Source: Paragyromitra xinjiangensis (lineage: Eukaryota > Ascomycota > Pezizomycetes > Pezizales > Discinaceae). Taken from it: DNA of 64,000 nucleotides. The notes below the pieces were generated by a model. That model was not told the DNA's origin, searched no databases, and saw only the letters and a program-made list of their open reading frames with translations. The position numbers and the translations under genes are program-made. The stretch is from assembly GCA_038503065.1 (NCBI GenBank), contig JBCAMK010000011.1:62001-126000 (forward strand), in the 5' to 3' direction. Below are positions 43,632 to 53,835 of the stretch, piece after piece; the stretch's first letter is position 1, and the number at the start of each line of letters is the position of its first letter.

Positions 43632-43877
43632 ATGTCGAGCGCCGAAACCCCCAACCAAGAAGTCTTTCAACAACTCATCGCAGGGCTTCCACTATTGTGT
43701 GGGCATGAAAGAACGGAGGATCAAAAACCATGGGCTCGCTGCGACCAGTGTCGTGCGAATGAGGTGGTCTTTTCGTCGGCCACAATAAGGGTATCAAAAA
43801 ACGATGACCTACACACTTACCTAAGTGCTGAGGATGCTAAGAGAGTTCGAGTAAGAATCCCCCCGCGGTTAAATTAA
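43632..43877 (+). CDS. Small ORF with C-x-H...C-x-x-C motif, divergent partner
   Basis: An 81-codon frame with a good acidic start (MSSAETPNQEVFQQL), a cysteine/histidine motif related to that of the minus-strand ORF 80 bp away, and a polar C-terminus. A further plus-strand frame at 44,018-44,200 (a helix ending YLSGRDRRPR) could be a downstream exon. Its function is unknown. Confidence 0.35.
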   Translation: MSSAETPNQEVFQQLIAGLPLLCGHERTEDQKPWARCDQCRANEVVFSSATIRVSKNDDLHTYLSAEDAKRVRVRIPPRLN

Positions 43878-44200
43878 TGTTCATAGGCCTTACTTGACGA
43901 TAGACGTACTGCCACGAAGAAAACAGCACATATTATAAGACTTACTTCACAATCTATCCGCGGGGAGGCGGGCGACCGCTCTGGCGATCTATCCCGTCAA
44001 CCTACCAGGAGGCACTAATGGTAGCTTTATATATCGATATGTACTTTCTTCTAGGCGAGGATTCCCGGAAGCTGTTCCAGGCACATCGCCTTCTCTACGG
44101 GAGCAAACGAAGCAACGAGGAGCGGAGCTGGCTACTTGAAAAACTTGCTTACCAGATCAATCAGAATTATTTGAGTGGTCGCGATAGAAGACCTAGGTAA

Positions 44201-44631
44201 AGTAGCGACGACTCTCTCTCTGCGGTGCAGCGATAAGATGACAGCTAATAATTTAAGTGGGGCTTGAATACTGGTGGCATGGTAACAGTATCACTTCTAA
44301 GAACGCCCACAACTTAGCTAGCGAAATTTCAGGGTTGGCTGTATACCTAAGTTGAATTTACTGATTCCTGTTGTATCTTTCAAATATGGTGGATGGAGTC
44401 TAAAACGAACAGCAGTGAAACTCGAACCCGAATAACAAAGTTTGGTGACTAAAGTTAGCGCCGTAAAAAGGTACCGAATATTAACGGGATTGAGCTCTTC
44501 CTCGCCTACGTTTTGTTCTTTGAGAAGAATCGAACGTGAAAATGGCTTTCGGCGAGAGTAAATTTAGTGCTAAATTGTGTAATGGAAAAATCACGAAACC
44601 CGTCCCCAAACAGCTAGAGCATGGAATTCCC
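44201..44631. other. Stretch without a supportable gene
   Basis: Between the small ORFs and the piggyBac element; no frame or repeat of interest. Confidence 0.4.
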
Positions 44632-46874
44632 TATCCCTTCGTCTGTAGAAACCAAATTCGGGGACGTTACCAGCCCCAATTTTAGCTATGCAGCGCAACC
44701 GGCTCTATAGCTCAACAATGACCCACCTTACCCCCCCCCTAAGTATTATTTAAAAGATACTAAAGAAGTAGAAGATCATATTGGCAAGGGCTATGTAAAT
44801 TTAGGTGCCTTCTTTCACTATAAATTGGCATGGATGTGACACCCAAATTCTCCATACAAACACCCCCTCTATCAAGTCCTACAGATCTTACCACCTATCA
44901 TGGCTGAGAGAGAGCTGCGACCCCGAAAATCTACCTTTACCTACCATGAACTTCCGCCAGACAAAGACCCAGCACCCTCCAGTAAGCCCAAGCTACCACA
45001 AATGCCTAAGAAAGCCGCGATCACGAAAAATCACTCGGCCGTCCGGAGCGCAGCGAAGCCCACTCTCAAGCCTACATTTCCCCACTCTCAGTTGCCAGAT
45101 CCACCCTTCTTTCAGCCAATCAAGCACTCAGTCCCACTGCACTCGGCATGCAATACCTTGCCGCTTGCATTAACAGAATTGGTAGCTGTGGAGCCGATAC
45201 ATCTCTTTAAATTGTTCTTCAATGACGACCTTTTCGATACCATGGCTAAAAATACAAACCTGTATGCTGAGAAGAAGAGAGAGGGTGGCAGAAGCTGGGA
45301 GGAGGTTACACCTAGCGAGCTTAGGTGTTGGGTTGGGATAATCATCTACATGGGAATTTGTAGACTGCCATCGATACCTGACTACTGGCGCCATGATGGC
45401 CTCTGGCCTACCCACCATTTTTCCTCCTATATCACCCAGTACAGATTTGAACAGATCCGCCGGTTCTTTCACATATCTCCTCCTAATGCTCCTGATAAAA
45501 CAGCAACTGGTCAGCGGCTGTGGCACCAAAAGGTGGATCCATTGTTAGATCAACTTCGACATGCATCTCAAATGTATCGCCTACCTTCCTCCAACATAGC
45601 ATGTGATGAAGCTATGATACGGTGTACTAGACGCTCTTCAGATACATACAAGATTAAGACCAAGCCAATCCCAAAGGGCATCAAGTTCCATGTGGCTGCT
45701 GATCATGGTTACATCTTTGACTTTCACCCAACATCCAACAAAAGTGGGCCAGATCCATTTGACGAACCATCTGATTTCACCAACACTAGCTCTGTCATTT
45801 TACAGTTGGTGAAGCACCTCCCCTACCAGAAGCAAGCCTTTAATGTGTACATGGACAACTATTACACCAACCTACCTCTATTTGCTGAACTTCGGAAAAT
45901 TGGGGTGGGTGCTTGTGGGACTGCTAGGACAACCTCAAAGGAGTTTCCAACCACACTGGCTGTAGCCAAAAATACGAAACTGGACTACCATTACAAGGTG
46001 GGGGTAGTGGATCGAGGAGTAGCTGTGTTAGTTTGGATTGATAATGGGCCTGTATCCATGATGACCACAATACATCAGTTGAAAGGCCACCGCTCAGAAG
46101 TACTCAAAATGCGAAAAAAGCCTGGCAGCAAAAGCACCAATGCAACAGCTATTAAGAAAGTGGCAGTATTTAGCGAGGATGAATGGAGGAAAGAGATGAT
46201 GATTCCAAGATGTATTGATGATTACAATCATCACATGGGTGGAGTGGATATTGCAGATCAATATCGCTCTTACTATGATACTCAATTGACCTCATTTCGC
46301 ACCTGGTACCCTATGTTTTTTTGGGCTTTAGATACACCCTCACAAATTGTTTTATTATTTGGAAAGAGCGCATGGGTAACACTCAGCCATGGAACCACAA
46401 GGAATTCCGCATGCAGGTGGCCTGGGAATTGATTTTGAGCACCTTGTACCGGAGCGCCGAGAAGCGCGCCGAGAAGCGATCGTTGACCCAGCTGAGTACT
46501 CCAACTCAGTCCAACCCACACCCACCAAAGCGATTCTATTTAACAAAAAACCAAGACCTCCCCGAAACGGCAAGCTCTGGTGACCATATGCCTCTTCATA
46601 TGGGTACTAGACTGGATTGCATAGTGTGTAGGTGGCAGAGAAAGCAGGAGGAGGATGGGGGGGAAAAAAAAGCGGATATTGCAAAAACAGTATGGAGCTG
46701 TGGGTCCTGTAACTTCCCACTCTGTTTAAACGAGAGGAAGAACTGCTACAAACTATTCCATGAACCTCGCTAGATGTACTTTAGTTTTTAATTTCTTTAT
46801 GTCATCAATTGTTGCTTTTTAAATGTCAAAATCGGGGGCGGTAACGTCCCAGATTTCTTACAGACGAAGGGATA
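44632..46874 (+). mobile_element. piggyBac-family DNA transposon, 2,243 bp
   Basis: Inverted repeats of about 50 bp bound the transposase gene: the left end TATCCCTTCGTCTGTAGAAA and the inverted right end TATCCCTTCGTCTGTAAGAA continue into GGGACGTTACC and GCCCC-ATTTT on both sides. The TTAA duplication expected for piggyBac is not visible at either edge (the flanks read CTAT and ATAC around the CCC). Either the target site has mutated, or the termini used differ from canonical ones. Confidence 0.75.
44900..46773 (+). pseudogene. piggyBac transposase with a single frameshift
   Basis: The first frame (44,900-46,432) encodes a DDE_Tnp_1_7-type transposase: Asp236 in IACDEAMI, Asp319 in VYMDNYYT and Asp450 in HMGGVDIADQY correspond to the three catalytic aspartates, and WIDNGP supplies the accessory Asp381. 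Near 46,334, after FFWALDT, the frame is lost by one base. The continuation (to 46,773) is found in another frame, starting LTNCFIIWKE, and ends with the C-terminal cysteine-rich domain (CIVCRWQ ... CGSCNFPLCL ... CYKLFH) that targets DNA. Apart from this one lesion the gene appears complete, about 620 codons. The break suggests recent inactivation; a sequencing error or programmed shift is possible but unsupported. Confidence 0.8.
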
Positions 46875-47483
46875 CTAGTAACGCCACGTTTCACAACAGT
46901 TATGTCCTGTATAATCCCCATGATATAGAGATCTAAATTGAAAGTATAATGACACTCGGGTCATGAATCATTCGATAATCTCCAACCTGTCGGCCCATTG
47001 CAACTTGCTGGTTTCAACCCACTGCTACCTCAGTCGCAGAGCACAGGGTTAGGGATTCCTTTTATCGTAGCCACTCAACTCTACTGTGCTCTAGGCTTTT
47101 CCTACTATTATTCTCTCTCAATAGCATGCAATTCATGATTCGCTGTCACTTAATGTTTTCAACCACTTCGCCACAAAGTAGGTAGATAGATCCAAGCAAA
47201 GTAGGTTAAAGAAATTACTGTTACCTACGAATGTTTTGATCGAGAATAAATCATTCTGATTTTTATAGCACCATGCCTTTGAACATAGTGTAGCTGCTCA
47301 AGCTGTGACTTAAGTAGGTTTTAGAATTAAATATATAAAAGATGGGACATGTGAGCATCTGGCGTTACTCGAGCATTTAGACAATATAATTAACAAATCG
47401 ACACTCTACAAAGGAAACCACAAAGTCTAAGCAGTAGCCAACTAGTCCAACTCCCATAGTTGCCCTTACTATCTGCAATCCCG
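46875..47483. other. Stretch without a supportable gene
   Basis: AT-rich, no coding frame. It probably contains the 3' flank of the But2-type gene transcribed toward it. Confidence 0.4.
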
Positions 47484-48088
47484 TTACAAAACGATTACCA
47501 CCAACCCCGAACCCAGAGGCCATGACACATCATCATTGTCGCCCTCCGACATGACCTCAAACCCTAGAGTCGTTGCGCCGCTTGGGCAGAGAAACGTCGG
47601 CGTTGGGCCATCCCAGGTTCCTACAGATCCATCAGGAGTGACGGTAAAGATTCCGTACGAAATATTTCTATAAGGTCGACTTGTGTACGTATTCGTTGCC
47701 GAGATGGGGCCGCCAATGCTGAAGAGCTGCACTTTTCGCGAGCCAGTGCTAGGCAAGCCATTTGCGAAAGAAAAGCTGCAAGTCTTGCCAGCATAGCCAC
47801 TGGGGAAGGGGTAGGATAGGAGGGAGTTGGTCTCATGTTAAATGCCTAGTTCGGTGAGCTAGGGGAAAGTTAGGATGGGTTTTGAAGTCTCGTACAAATA
47901 TACGGTCAATTTACCCTAAACACATAGACGTCACTTTTGACAGTACCTTTGTCAGGAGTGAAGATGTTGACGGCCAGATTTGGGTAGAAAGCCGCGACAA
48001 AATGTTCTTCGATCCCGACATCAGGGACTGGAGCAGAAGATACCAAGCCAAGTACAGCAAGGATAGAGGTAAAGATAGCAAATTTCAT
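47484..48088 (-). CDS. Secreted But2-domain-like protein (two exons)
   Basis: Exon 1 (48,088-47,915) opens MKFAIFTSILAVLGLVSSAP, a textbook signal peptide. An 83-bp intron (GTAAAT at 47,914 to CATGAG at 47,832) joins it in frame to exon 2 (47,831-47,484), giving 173 residues. Exon 2 reads SGYAGKTCSFSF, SRPYRNISYGIFTV, GTWDGPTPTFLCPSG and GFEVMSEGDNDDVSW. This pattern (K-x-C, NRP/SRP, F-x-CP, E-V-x-x-x-GDN-x-D-x-x-W) is that of the But2 / ubiquitin 3 binding protein C-terminal domain of fungal secreted proteins. It is probably exported to the cell surface or medium, role unknown. The 5' end lies only about 170 bp from the copia element, so its promoter region may have been altered by that insertion. 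Confidence 0.7.
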
Positions 48089-48256
48089 CTTGAATATTGG
48101 AATATTGAAAGGCGAGAGAAATTGTTGACTATCGCTGCGAAGAAGACTGAAGCTATAGTATGCTGCTGGCTACCTTAGAGGATGGGGAGGAAAAATACAG
48201 CAGGATATCCATGGACTATTTATCTAGGTTTGAACCTTAGCAGACCAAGGCGTTTT

Positions 48257-48484
48257 TATTGTTATGAGGAGAAGAGAGATTGTTATTCTGAATAAAGAAC
48301 TAACTACTGAGCGGGATCCAGTCCCTATTTATTTCCCTGTTCTTCGCTCCCATTCTGTTTCCTATATCCATCCATCTCATATTGGGCACCTTCAATGGTT
48401 ATCTCATTCCGCCTATACTATTCTTCTGTCGGTCAAACAAACTATCCAATCACATGACATTGATGTCATTCGCTTCTTACAACA
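48257..48484 (-). repeat. copia 3' LTR
   Basis: 228 bp; in element orientation it starts TGTTGTAAG and ends CATAACAATA. Compared with the 5' LTR it has a 3-bp insertion and four transitions; three of the four remove a CpG. It is followed outside by the GTTTT duplication. Confidence 0.9.
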
Positions 48485-48493
48485 CTTCCCTTC
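48485..48493 (-). other. Polypurine tract of the copia element
   Basis: GAAGGGAAG immediately upstream of the 3' LTR in element orientation, the expected plus-strand primer site. Confidence 0.7.
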
Positions 48494-49055
48494 GAATGCA
48501 ACAATCCTATCTTTTTGATCAATTCTTCATGTCTTCCCCTGACTAACTGTTTTGTCATTATGTCTGCCAAATTATCTTCCAACCTTACATACTCCAATTC
48601 AAACTCCATCAGCAAAAAAAGATATTTGTCTTCTGGACCTTCAGGTGCAATATGGCCTTCTGGAAGACCCTGAAGACCCTGAAGACAAAATCTCACTGGA
48701 AGACAAAAAATATGTTACCGGATTTGGCTGAAGGATAACATATCAAAAGTGAAAAATTGTCTTCCAGTCCTTCAGATGGAATATGGCCTTCTGGAAGACA
48801 CTGAAGGCCCTGAAGACATAATCTCACTGGAAGACAATTACTTTTTTTGCTGATGTCTCCTTCTTCCCATCCCTCTCTGATGTAATGATAACACACGTTA
48901 ATATGTTTGGATCGTTGGTGGAGTACGGGGTTTTTGACCAGCGAGATGGCCCCGTTATTGTCTCCGATAAGGGTGCTGTAACTGTCCTTCCCTAATTCTG
49001 TCATGGCTTTGTTGATCCAAACGAGTTGTCTGCTGGTGGTCGATAGGGCCATATA
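48494..49055 (-). pseudogene. copia RNase H C-terminal part (interrupted)
   Basis: Read on the minus strand from 49,055, the frame continues the RNase H domain after the 1,615-bp insert (MALSTTSRQLVWINKAM, GDNNGAISLVKNP, HQRSKHINVCYH). It is cut by the 249-bp MITE, then resumes with LEYVRLEDNLADIMTKQL, the usual copia C-terminal motif. With the two insertions removed there is no stop or frameshift in this portion. Confidence 0.8.
48607..48855. mobile_element. 249-bp MITE inserted in copia RNase H
   Basis: Perfect 15-bp inverted ends CATCAGCAAAAAAAG / CTTTTTTTGCTGATG, with a 2-bp duplication TC/TC (48,605-48,606 and 48,856-48,857). The interior consists of two diverged copies of a unit of about 80 bp (AATATGGCCTTCTGGAAGAC ... 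CTCACTGGAAGACAA). The ends are the same as those of the 1,615-bp insert nearby. Confidence 0.85.
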
Positions 49056-49416
49056 CATCAGCAAAAAGCCGGGTCTGCGTCCAGTCGTGCCCAGTGCCAT
49101 AGGCACACTGGGTGCACTGGGCTCGGATTTTTTTTAGGCACAGCTCTAGGCATACTGACTAGTATGGCGTACGTGTGGGCGCGCTGGACGTAGGACCTGC
49201 CTCATTCACGCCCAAGAGCAGGCCTGGAAAATCCAAGCCTGATATACTGGACGTACAGCCTCCCATGGGCGCGTTGGGCGGCATTGGGCGCATTGGACGT
49301 ACGATGTCACGCTGTTTGTTACGCTGCTTTGTATGGCACTAATAGTCTATTCTGCTCTATGAACATGTAGGACGCAATTCCACCCATTATCTTGCTTCAA
49401 CCTCCTGAGCAGCCTC

Positions 49417-49946
49417 TTGAATTGACTCCTGAATTGACTCCGAACTGACTGCTGAATAGACTCCGAATTGACTCCTGAATTGACTCCTGAATTGACTCCG
49501 AATTGACTCCCGAATTGACTCCGAATTGACTCCCGAATTGACTCCCGAATTGACTCCAAATTGACGCCTGAATAGAATCCGAATCCACAGCTGAATTGAC
49601 CACTGAATTGACTGCTGAATTGACTCCAAATCGGCTGTTTCTGAGCCTCCGAATCCTGCTGAATTGACTGCCGAATTGACTGCTGAATAGGCTCCTGAAT
49701 AGACTCCGAATCCCGTGCTTTCCTGCCTCCAAATAGGCTGTTTCCGAGCCTCCGAATCCACTGCCGAATTGACTCCTGAATTGACTCCGAATCGGCTGTT
49801 TCTGAGCCTCCGAATCCTGCTGAATTGACTCCCGAATAGACTCCGAATCGGGTGTTTCTATGCCTCCGAATCCTGCTGAATTGACTGCCGAATTGACTGC
49901 CGAATCGGCTGTTTCTAAGCCTCCAAATTGACTGCTGAATAGACTC
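49417..49946 (-). repeat. 12-bp minisatellite (TGAATTGACTCC)n
   Basis: Dozens of units of TGAATTGACTCC and variants. In the right half a higher-order block (CGGCTGTTTCTGAGCCTCCG, AATCCTGCTGAATTGACTGC) repeats four to five times. All three minus frames stay open, producing repetitive Ser/Gln/Phe peptides that are not genes. Confidence 0.9.
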
Positions 49947-49978
49947 TATAGTACAGCATGTTAGCACAGTCGACTGAC

Positions 49979-50110
49979 GGGTAAAAGGTGGGGATTGGAG
50001 GGGTGGGGTGAGCGGGAGATGGAGAGGTGGGAGGTGGAGAGGTGCCAGTGGGAGGTGGAGAGGTAGGAGGCGAGCAGGAGGTGGGGTGTGTGGTTGATAT
50101 AAGGGAATTG
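49979..50110 (+). repeat. G-rich tract with quadruplex potential
   Basis: Runs such as GGTGGGGATTGGAGGGGTGG followed by GGTGAGCGGGAG, then GGTGGGAGGTGGAGAGG repeated. Many closely spaced GGG and GG runs on the plus strand could form G-quadruplexes. Confidence 0.6.
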
Positions 50111-50199
50111 CTGGTAGAAGGCGCGAGTGAGGTCATGATGAGCCTAGGAGGGTCGGGTAAGCGAGGGTTAGGGTTTCGACTTGGCTGAATTTGCGACCA

Positions 50200-50580
50200 G
50201 GAGGCAGTATATGGGCGCATGGGCGTACGATAGAGCGATTGGGCGCATAGGCGTATGTGGGCGTGAGCGTATGTGGGCGCATGGGCATATGGACGTGCTA
50301 GGGCGAGGAATAGAGCAAGCGTATGGGCGTACTAGGCGTATAAACGTACTGGGAGCAAGCATAGGGGCGTACTAGGCGTATGGACGTGCTAGGGCGTGCA
50401 ATAGAGTAGGCGTATGGGCGTACTAGGCGTATAGGAGTGCCAGGCGTATAGGCATGCCAGGCGTACCAAGCGTATGGGGGTGCTGGGGCACGCAATAGAG
50501 CAATCGTATGGGCGTACTAGGCGTATGGGCGTGCTGGAGCGAGCAATAGAGCGAACGTATGGGTGTACTAGACGTACGGA
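50200..50580 (+). repeat. GCGTA-rich minisatellite (unit about 57-60 bp)
   Basis: Units combine CAATAGAGC, GCGTATGGGCGTACTAGGCG and TATGGACGTGCTAGGGCG. Copies vary by deletion of sub-blocks. Open frames through it (for example Thr/Pro/Ile/Arg-rich on the minus strand) are artefacts. Confidence 0.8.
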
Positions 50581-50672
50581 CGCAGCTGGATGCAGGTAGG
50601 CGTGCTGATATCCAGAAGCTCGCCTGGGCACTTGCCCAGACGCCCGGGCGCGAAACCCTTTTTGCTGATGTA

Positions 50673-51901
50673 TTCTGCTTCGGTGGTTGATGTGGCAACC
50701 GATTTTTGTTTCCTTGATAGCCATGACACGGTGTTTTTACCAATTGTCACGCAGGATCCCGTGTACAATCAAGCATCATTTCTATCATTTGCATAGCTTG
50801 CATCTGCGAAGGCTTTTATATCTAGACGCTGGTTTCATTGATAACATAGGCTTAAATCGATGGTTCCTTTGACATATCTTAAAACCCTTTTGGCTGCAAC
50901 CAGATGTTCTTCTCCGGGATTTGCGCAGAACTGTGATAATATGGTGACAGCGTAAGCGAGATCAGGTCGCGATCCTATGATGGCTTGGTATTCTTTCGAA
51001 TTGATGGGCTCATATTCCGTTAGGAAGTTATCGTTTGCGAGTGGCATAGAAACTGGCTTCGAATCGCTCATTCCAAAACGCTCAAGTACCCTCATCAAGT
51101 AAGCCTTTTGCTCAAGTTCTATCTTGTCTTCTCCGAACGTGATATGGATGCCTAAGGCCCATGTTGCAGGTCCTAGGTCCGAAACTTCATACTCCTCACG
51201 TAGGATTTTCTGTATTTCATCAAGGTTGTGGTCTTTTTGGTAAAAGGTGTGTATGTCGTCAACGTATATAACTAAAATGAGGTCTTTATTTGGGTAAAGG
51301 TATACACTGGGATCGAAAGTGGTTTTCTTGAATCCTCCATTGATCAAGGTTTTTGCGAGTCGTTTATACCATTCTCTTGAGGCTTGTTTTAATCCATAGA
51401 TGCATTTCCTGACTCGGCAGACTTTTCCAGGGACGCTTTTTCCTTCCGGCATTTCCATGTAAATTTCTTCTTTTAGGATCCCATTTAGGAAGGCTGCTTT
51501 AACATCCAAATGATGGCATTTCCATTTCTTGTCCGTTGCGCAAATAGCTAATAGGATTCTTATGGATTCGAATCGGGATACAGGGGCAAAGGTCTTGTTG
51601 TAATCTTGTCCTGGTACTTGTGAAAAACCTTTCGCAACCAATCTGACTTTGTGTTTGATGATTTCTCCCTTTGATTCGTATTTGATGTGAAAAACCCATT
51701 TGCATTTGACGACTTTTCTTCCTTCTGGTCTTTCCACAACTTCCCAAGTTTCATTTCTTTCCAACGCTCTTATTTCATCTTCCATGGCTTCTTTCCATCT
51801 ATCTGCATCTGGTCCATCAAGCGTTTGCTGAAGAGTATTCGGTTCTCCAAGGGTTTTGGATACTTCTATTGCATATGATTCGTATGAATTGGTTTGATGT
51901 G
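50673..51901 (-). pseudogene. copia reverse transcriptase and N-terminal RNase H
   Basis: A 316-codon open stretch (51,785-50,835) carries the RVT_2 domain: TFAPVSRFESIRILLA, HHLDVKAAFLNG, YGLKQASREWYKRL, and the catalytic VIYVDDI. RPDLAYAVTILSQF and LRYVKGT follow as in other copia enzymes. The frame continues past TGA codons at 50,835-50,837 and 50,769-50,771 into the RNase H start (SWLSRKQKSVATSTTEAEY), where the 1,615-bp element interrupts it. The sequence upstream of the RT reaches the 699-bp insert at 51,902. Confidence 0.9.
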
Positions 51902-52600
51902 TAACGGGTACGCCGTTACTGCCTCTAGTATGCGTAGTAGATCAGGGCCGGACTAATGGGACTGTAGGAGCCTGCATCGGTGGGGTTGCTCCCACATGCA
52001 GAGAGCTACCGCATCCCACTGATCTGGTTGATACAGAGGAACCGCATGTGCGTAAGCTGACGAGCTGACGGCACATAGACGGCTGCATCTACCACTCCGA
52101 GGAAGTGGTAGAGTTCTGAATCAACCTGTGCAGTATGCATCAGCGGAAGCTGATAGGCAACGCACTGGCAGCGCTATCTACAGGCAATACACATGCGGAT
52201 TAGACTGAACTGCGCCATGCATGTAGGACTGCAGTGTGCAGGACTATGCCGGTGGTTCATAGAGTCTAGAGTGGTCAGATTGCTAATGGAGGTGCGGCAG
52301 CTCTTGAAGCATAGCCCCCGGAAGTACGGAAGGTCTTCCGGAGTAGAACACCAGTCCATTTGGCAATGGGACTCCGGGTCAAACCCAGTCCCCCACTAGA
52401 GCACGGCAGAGCGAGGACTGCGGAACGCAGGTGTTAAATACATCGCGAATGCTCCACCCTGCTGCTCTTTCTTCAGCGATAATTGAGCCCTTAAGATTCT
52501 TGAGTAGTTTGCACGAAAGAATCGGATTCTGAACCTGATCTATATCCATTTCGCAACGGCCGTACACCTAGCCTATCTATCTAGGCCTACCCCCGTTACA
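51902..52600. mobile_element. 699-bp insertion with TGTAACGGG ends in copia
   Basis: The copia sequence is interrupted between RFES and HQTNSYESYA. The ends are inverted TGTAACGGG / CCCGTTACA. A near 7-bp duplication flanks it (TGATGTG at 51,895-51,901 and TCATGTG at 52,601-52,607, one mismatch). Internally there are several small hairpins (CTACCACT...AGTGGTAG) and, near 52,350-52,395, an AGTCC...GGACT stem followed by GGGTCAAACCCA, which looks like the 3' half of a tRNA-type B box. No protein is encoded. The superfamily is undetermined. Confidence 0.65.
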
Positions 52601-52607
52601 TCATGTG

Positions 52608-53835
52608 ATTCGAAACGTGTTGGCAGTTTGGTGATGCGGCCGCTTCTTCGTGGTGCTGCCGGGGTTTTGATTTCTTGAGTTCTGGGTGGAGTAACCATTT
52701 CGCTGGCAGGTGCTTCTTCTTCTTCATCCTCTGATGTGCTATCCTCAACTTCGGATTTTTCCTTTTCTTCGATGACCGAATCTTCCAAGAACCCCGGCAT
52801 AGTACCGTATAATTTTTGCGGCGTTTTGTTGTGGGGTACAATTTGAAACCTAGTTTCTTTCTTTTCGAGTTGCTTTTCTTTGTTCTCTGGTAGGGGTTCC
52901 TTCTTGAGCTGCTCGGTTTTATCGTTTTCGGGGGCTTTTTGCATTGTTGGTTTGAACACACCATTTGATGTTTGGGTGAGCAAACCATTTTCTTCTTCAT
53001 CTTCCCCTAATAAAGTGCCCGGAAAACAATAATGGCGAGTTTCTTCAACTCGGTGTTTGGCGGGTAGATAGGGGCAGTAAATGAGGTCACTTGCTCCGTA
53101 TCCAACCATGATTTCTTCTTGACTTCAGGGGCCGGTTTTTCCGTTTTTTCTGGCTTCTGGTGGAATAAAAACGAAAATTGGTTCGCCGAAGGTCCGTAGG
53201 TGCCGTATTCTTGATTTTTCTTTTTTAAGAAGTTTAAAAGGGGTGAAGGTGCCAGTTGATCGTCCTGGAGTTCGATTTTGTAAATATACTGCTGTGGCTA
53301 TGGCTTCTGCCCATAGGCTTGGAGGGCGATTTCTGAGCATAGTTCTGGCAGTTACTGAAATAGTTTGGTTGTATCGTTCTGCTACTCCGTTGGATTCATG
53401 AGAATAAGGGACAATTGGCTCGAGTTGTATGCCTTTTTCTCTGAAGGACTGTTCTATTTGGCCATTTATGTATTCCCCTCCGTTATCGCATCTGAACCTT
53501 TTGATCTTGGTCTCATATTGTCGTTCCATTTTGCTGATGTACGCGTTGATGGCTTTGGCTGCCTCACTCTTTTTCCCAAGGAAGTAAACCATTCCGAAGC
53601 GTGAAAAATTGTCTACAAAGCTCATGTAATATTCTTTTTGCCCGATTGATTTGGTTGAGAATTGGCCACTGAGATTGGTATGTATTAAATCGAATGTTTT
53701 TGCCGTTCTAGCCGATGGTCTAGATTTATTTGGTCCTTTGGTGGCTTTGTAGATGAGACAATCACGGCAAGCCGGAAAGGCCTGATCGGGTATTTCGTGA
53801 GGATCGGCAGCTGCTGCCTTGATTTCGCGCATTCA
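52608..53835 (-). pseudogene. copia integrase and downstream linker
   Basis: The integrase core is visible: CRDCLIYKATKGPNKSRP, then HTNLSGQF, YYMSFVDNFSRF (first Asp), FRCDNGGEYI (second Asp) and the final Glu region VPYSHESNGVAERYNQT, followed by LWAEAIATAVYLQNRTP. The C-terminal part has GYGASDLIYCPYLPAKHRV and an acidic linker ending RRSGRITKLPTRF. TGA stops sit at 53,833-53,835 and 53,125-53,127. Both keep the same frame as the rest of the polyprotein. Confidence 0.85.

Larger units (their letters stand above)
49056..50670. mobile_element. 1,615-bp non-autonomous element packed with minisatellites, inserted in copia RNase H
   Basis: Perfect 13-bp inverted ends CATCAGCAAAAAG / CTTTTTGCTGATG with TA/TA directly outside (49,054-49,055 and 50,671-50,672). 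Removing the insert restores the copia sequence ...TEAEY-MALSTT... in frame. Internally it holds GC-rich unique DNA, a 12-bp minisatellite (49,417-49,946), a G-rich tract (49,979-50,110) and a second minisatellite (50,200-50,580). No transposase is encoded. Confidence 0.85.

Noticed and set aside
48264..48518. Identical 76-84 codon frames at 48,264 and 55,614 as a duplicated gene
   Set aside because: They are the two LTRs of the copia element.
49347..49967. Long Ser/Gln/Phe-rich open frames (up to 206 codons) on the minus strand
   Set aside because: They are produced by the 12-bp minisatellite, whose period keeps all three frames open; no start context or domain.
50168..50724. Arg/Pro/Thr-rich frames on the minus strand
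   Set aside because: They translate the GCGTA minisatellite in several frames at once, a repeat artefact.
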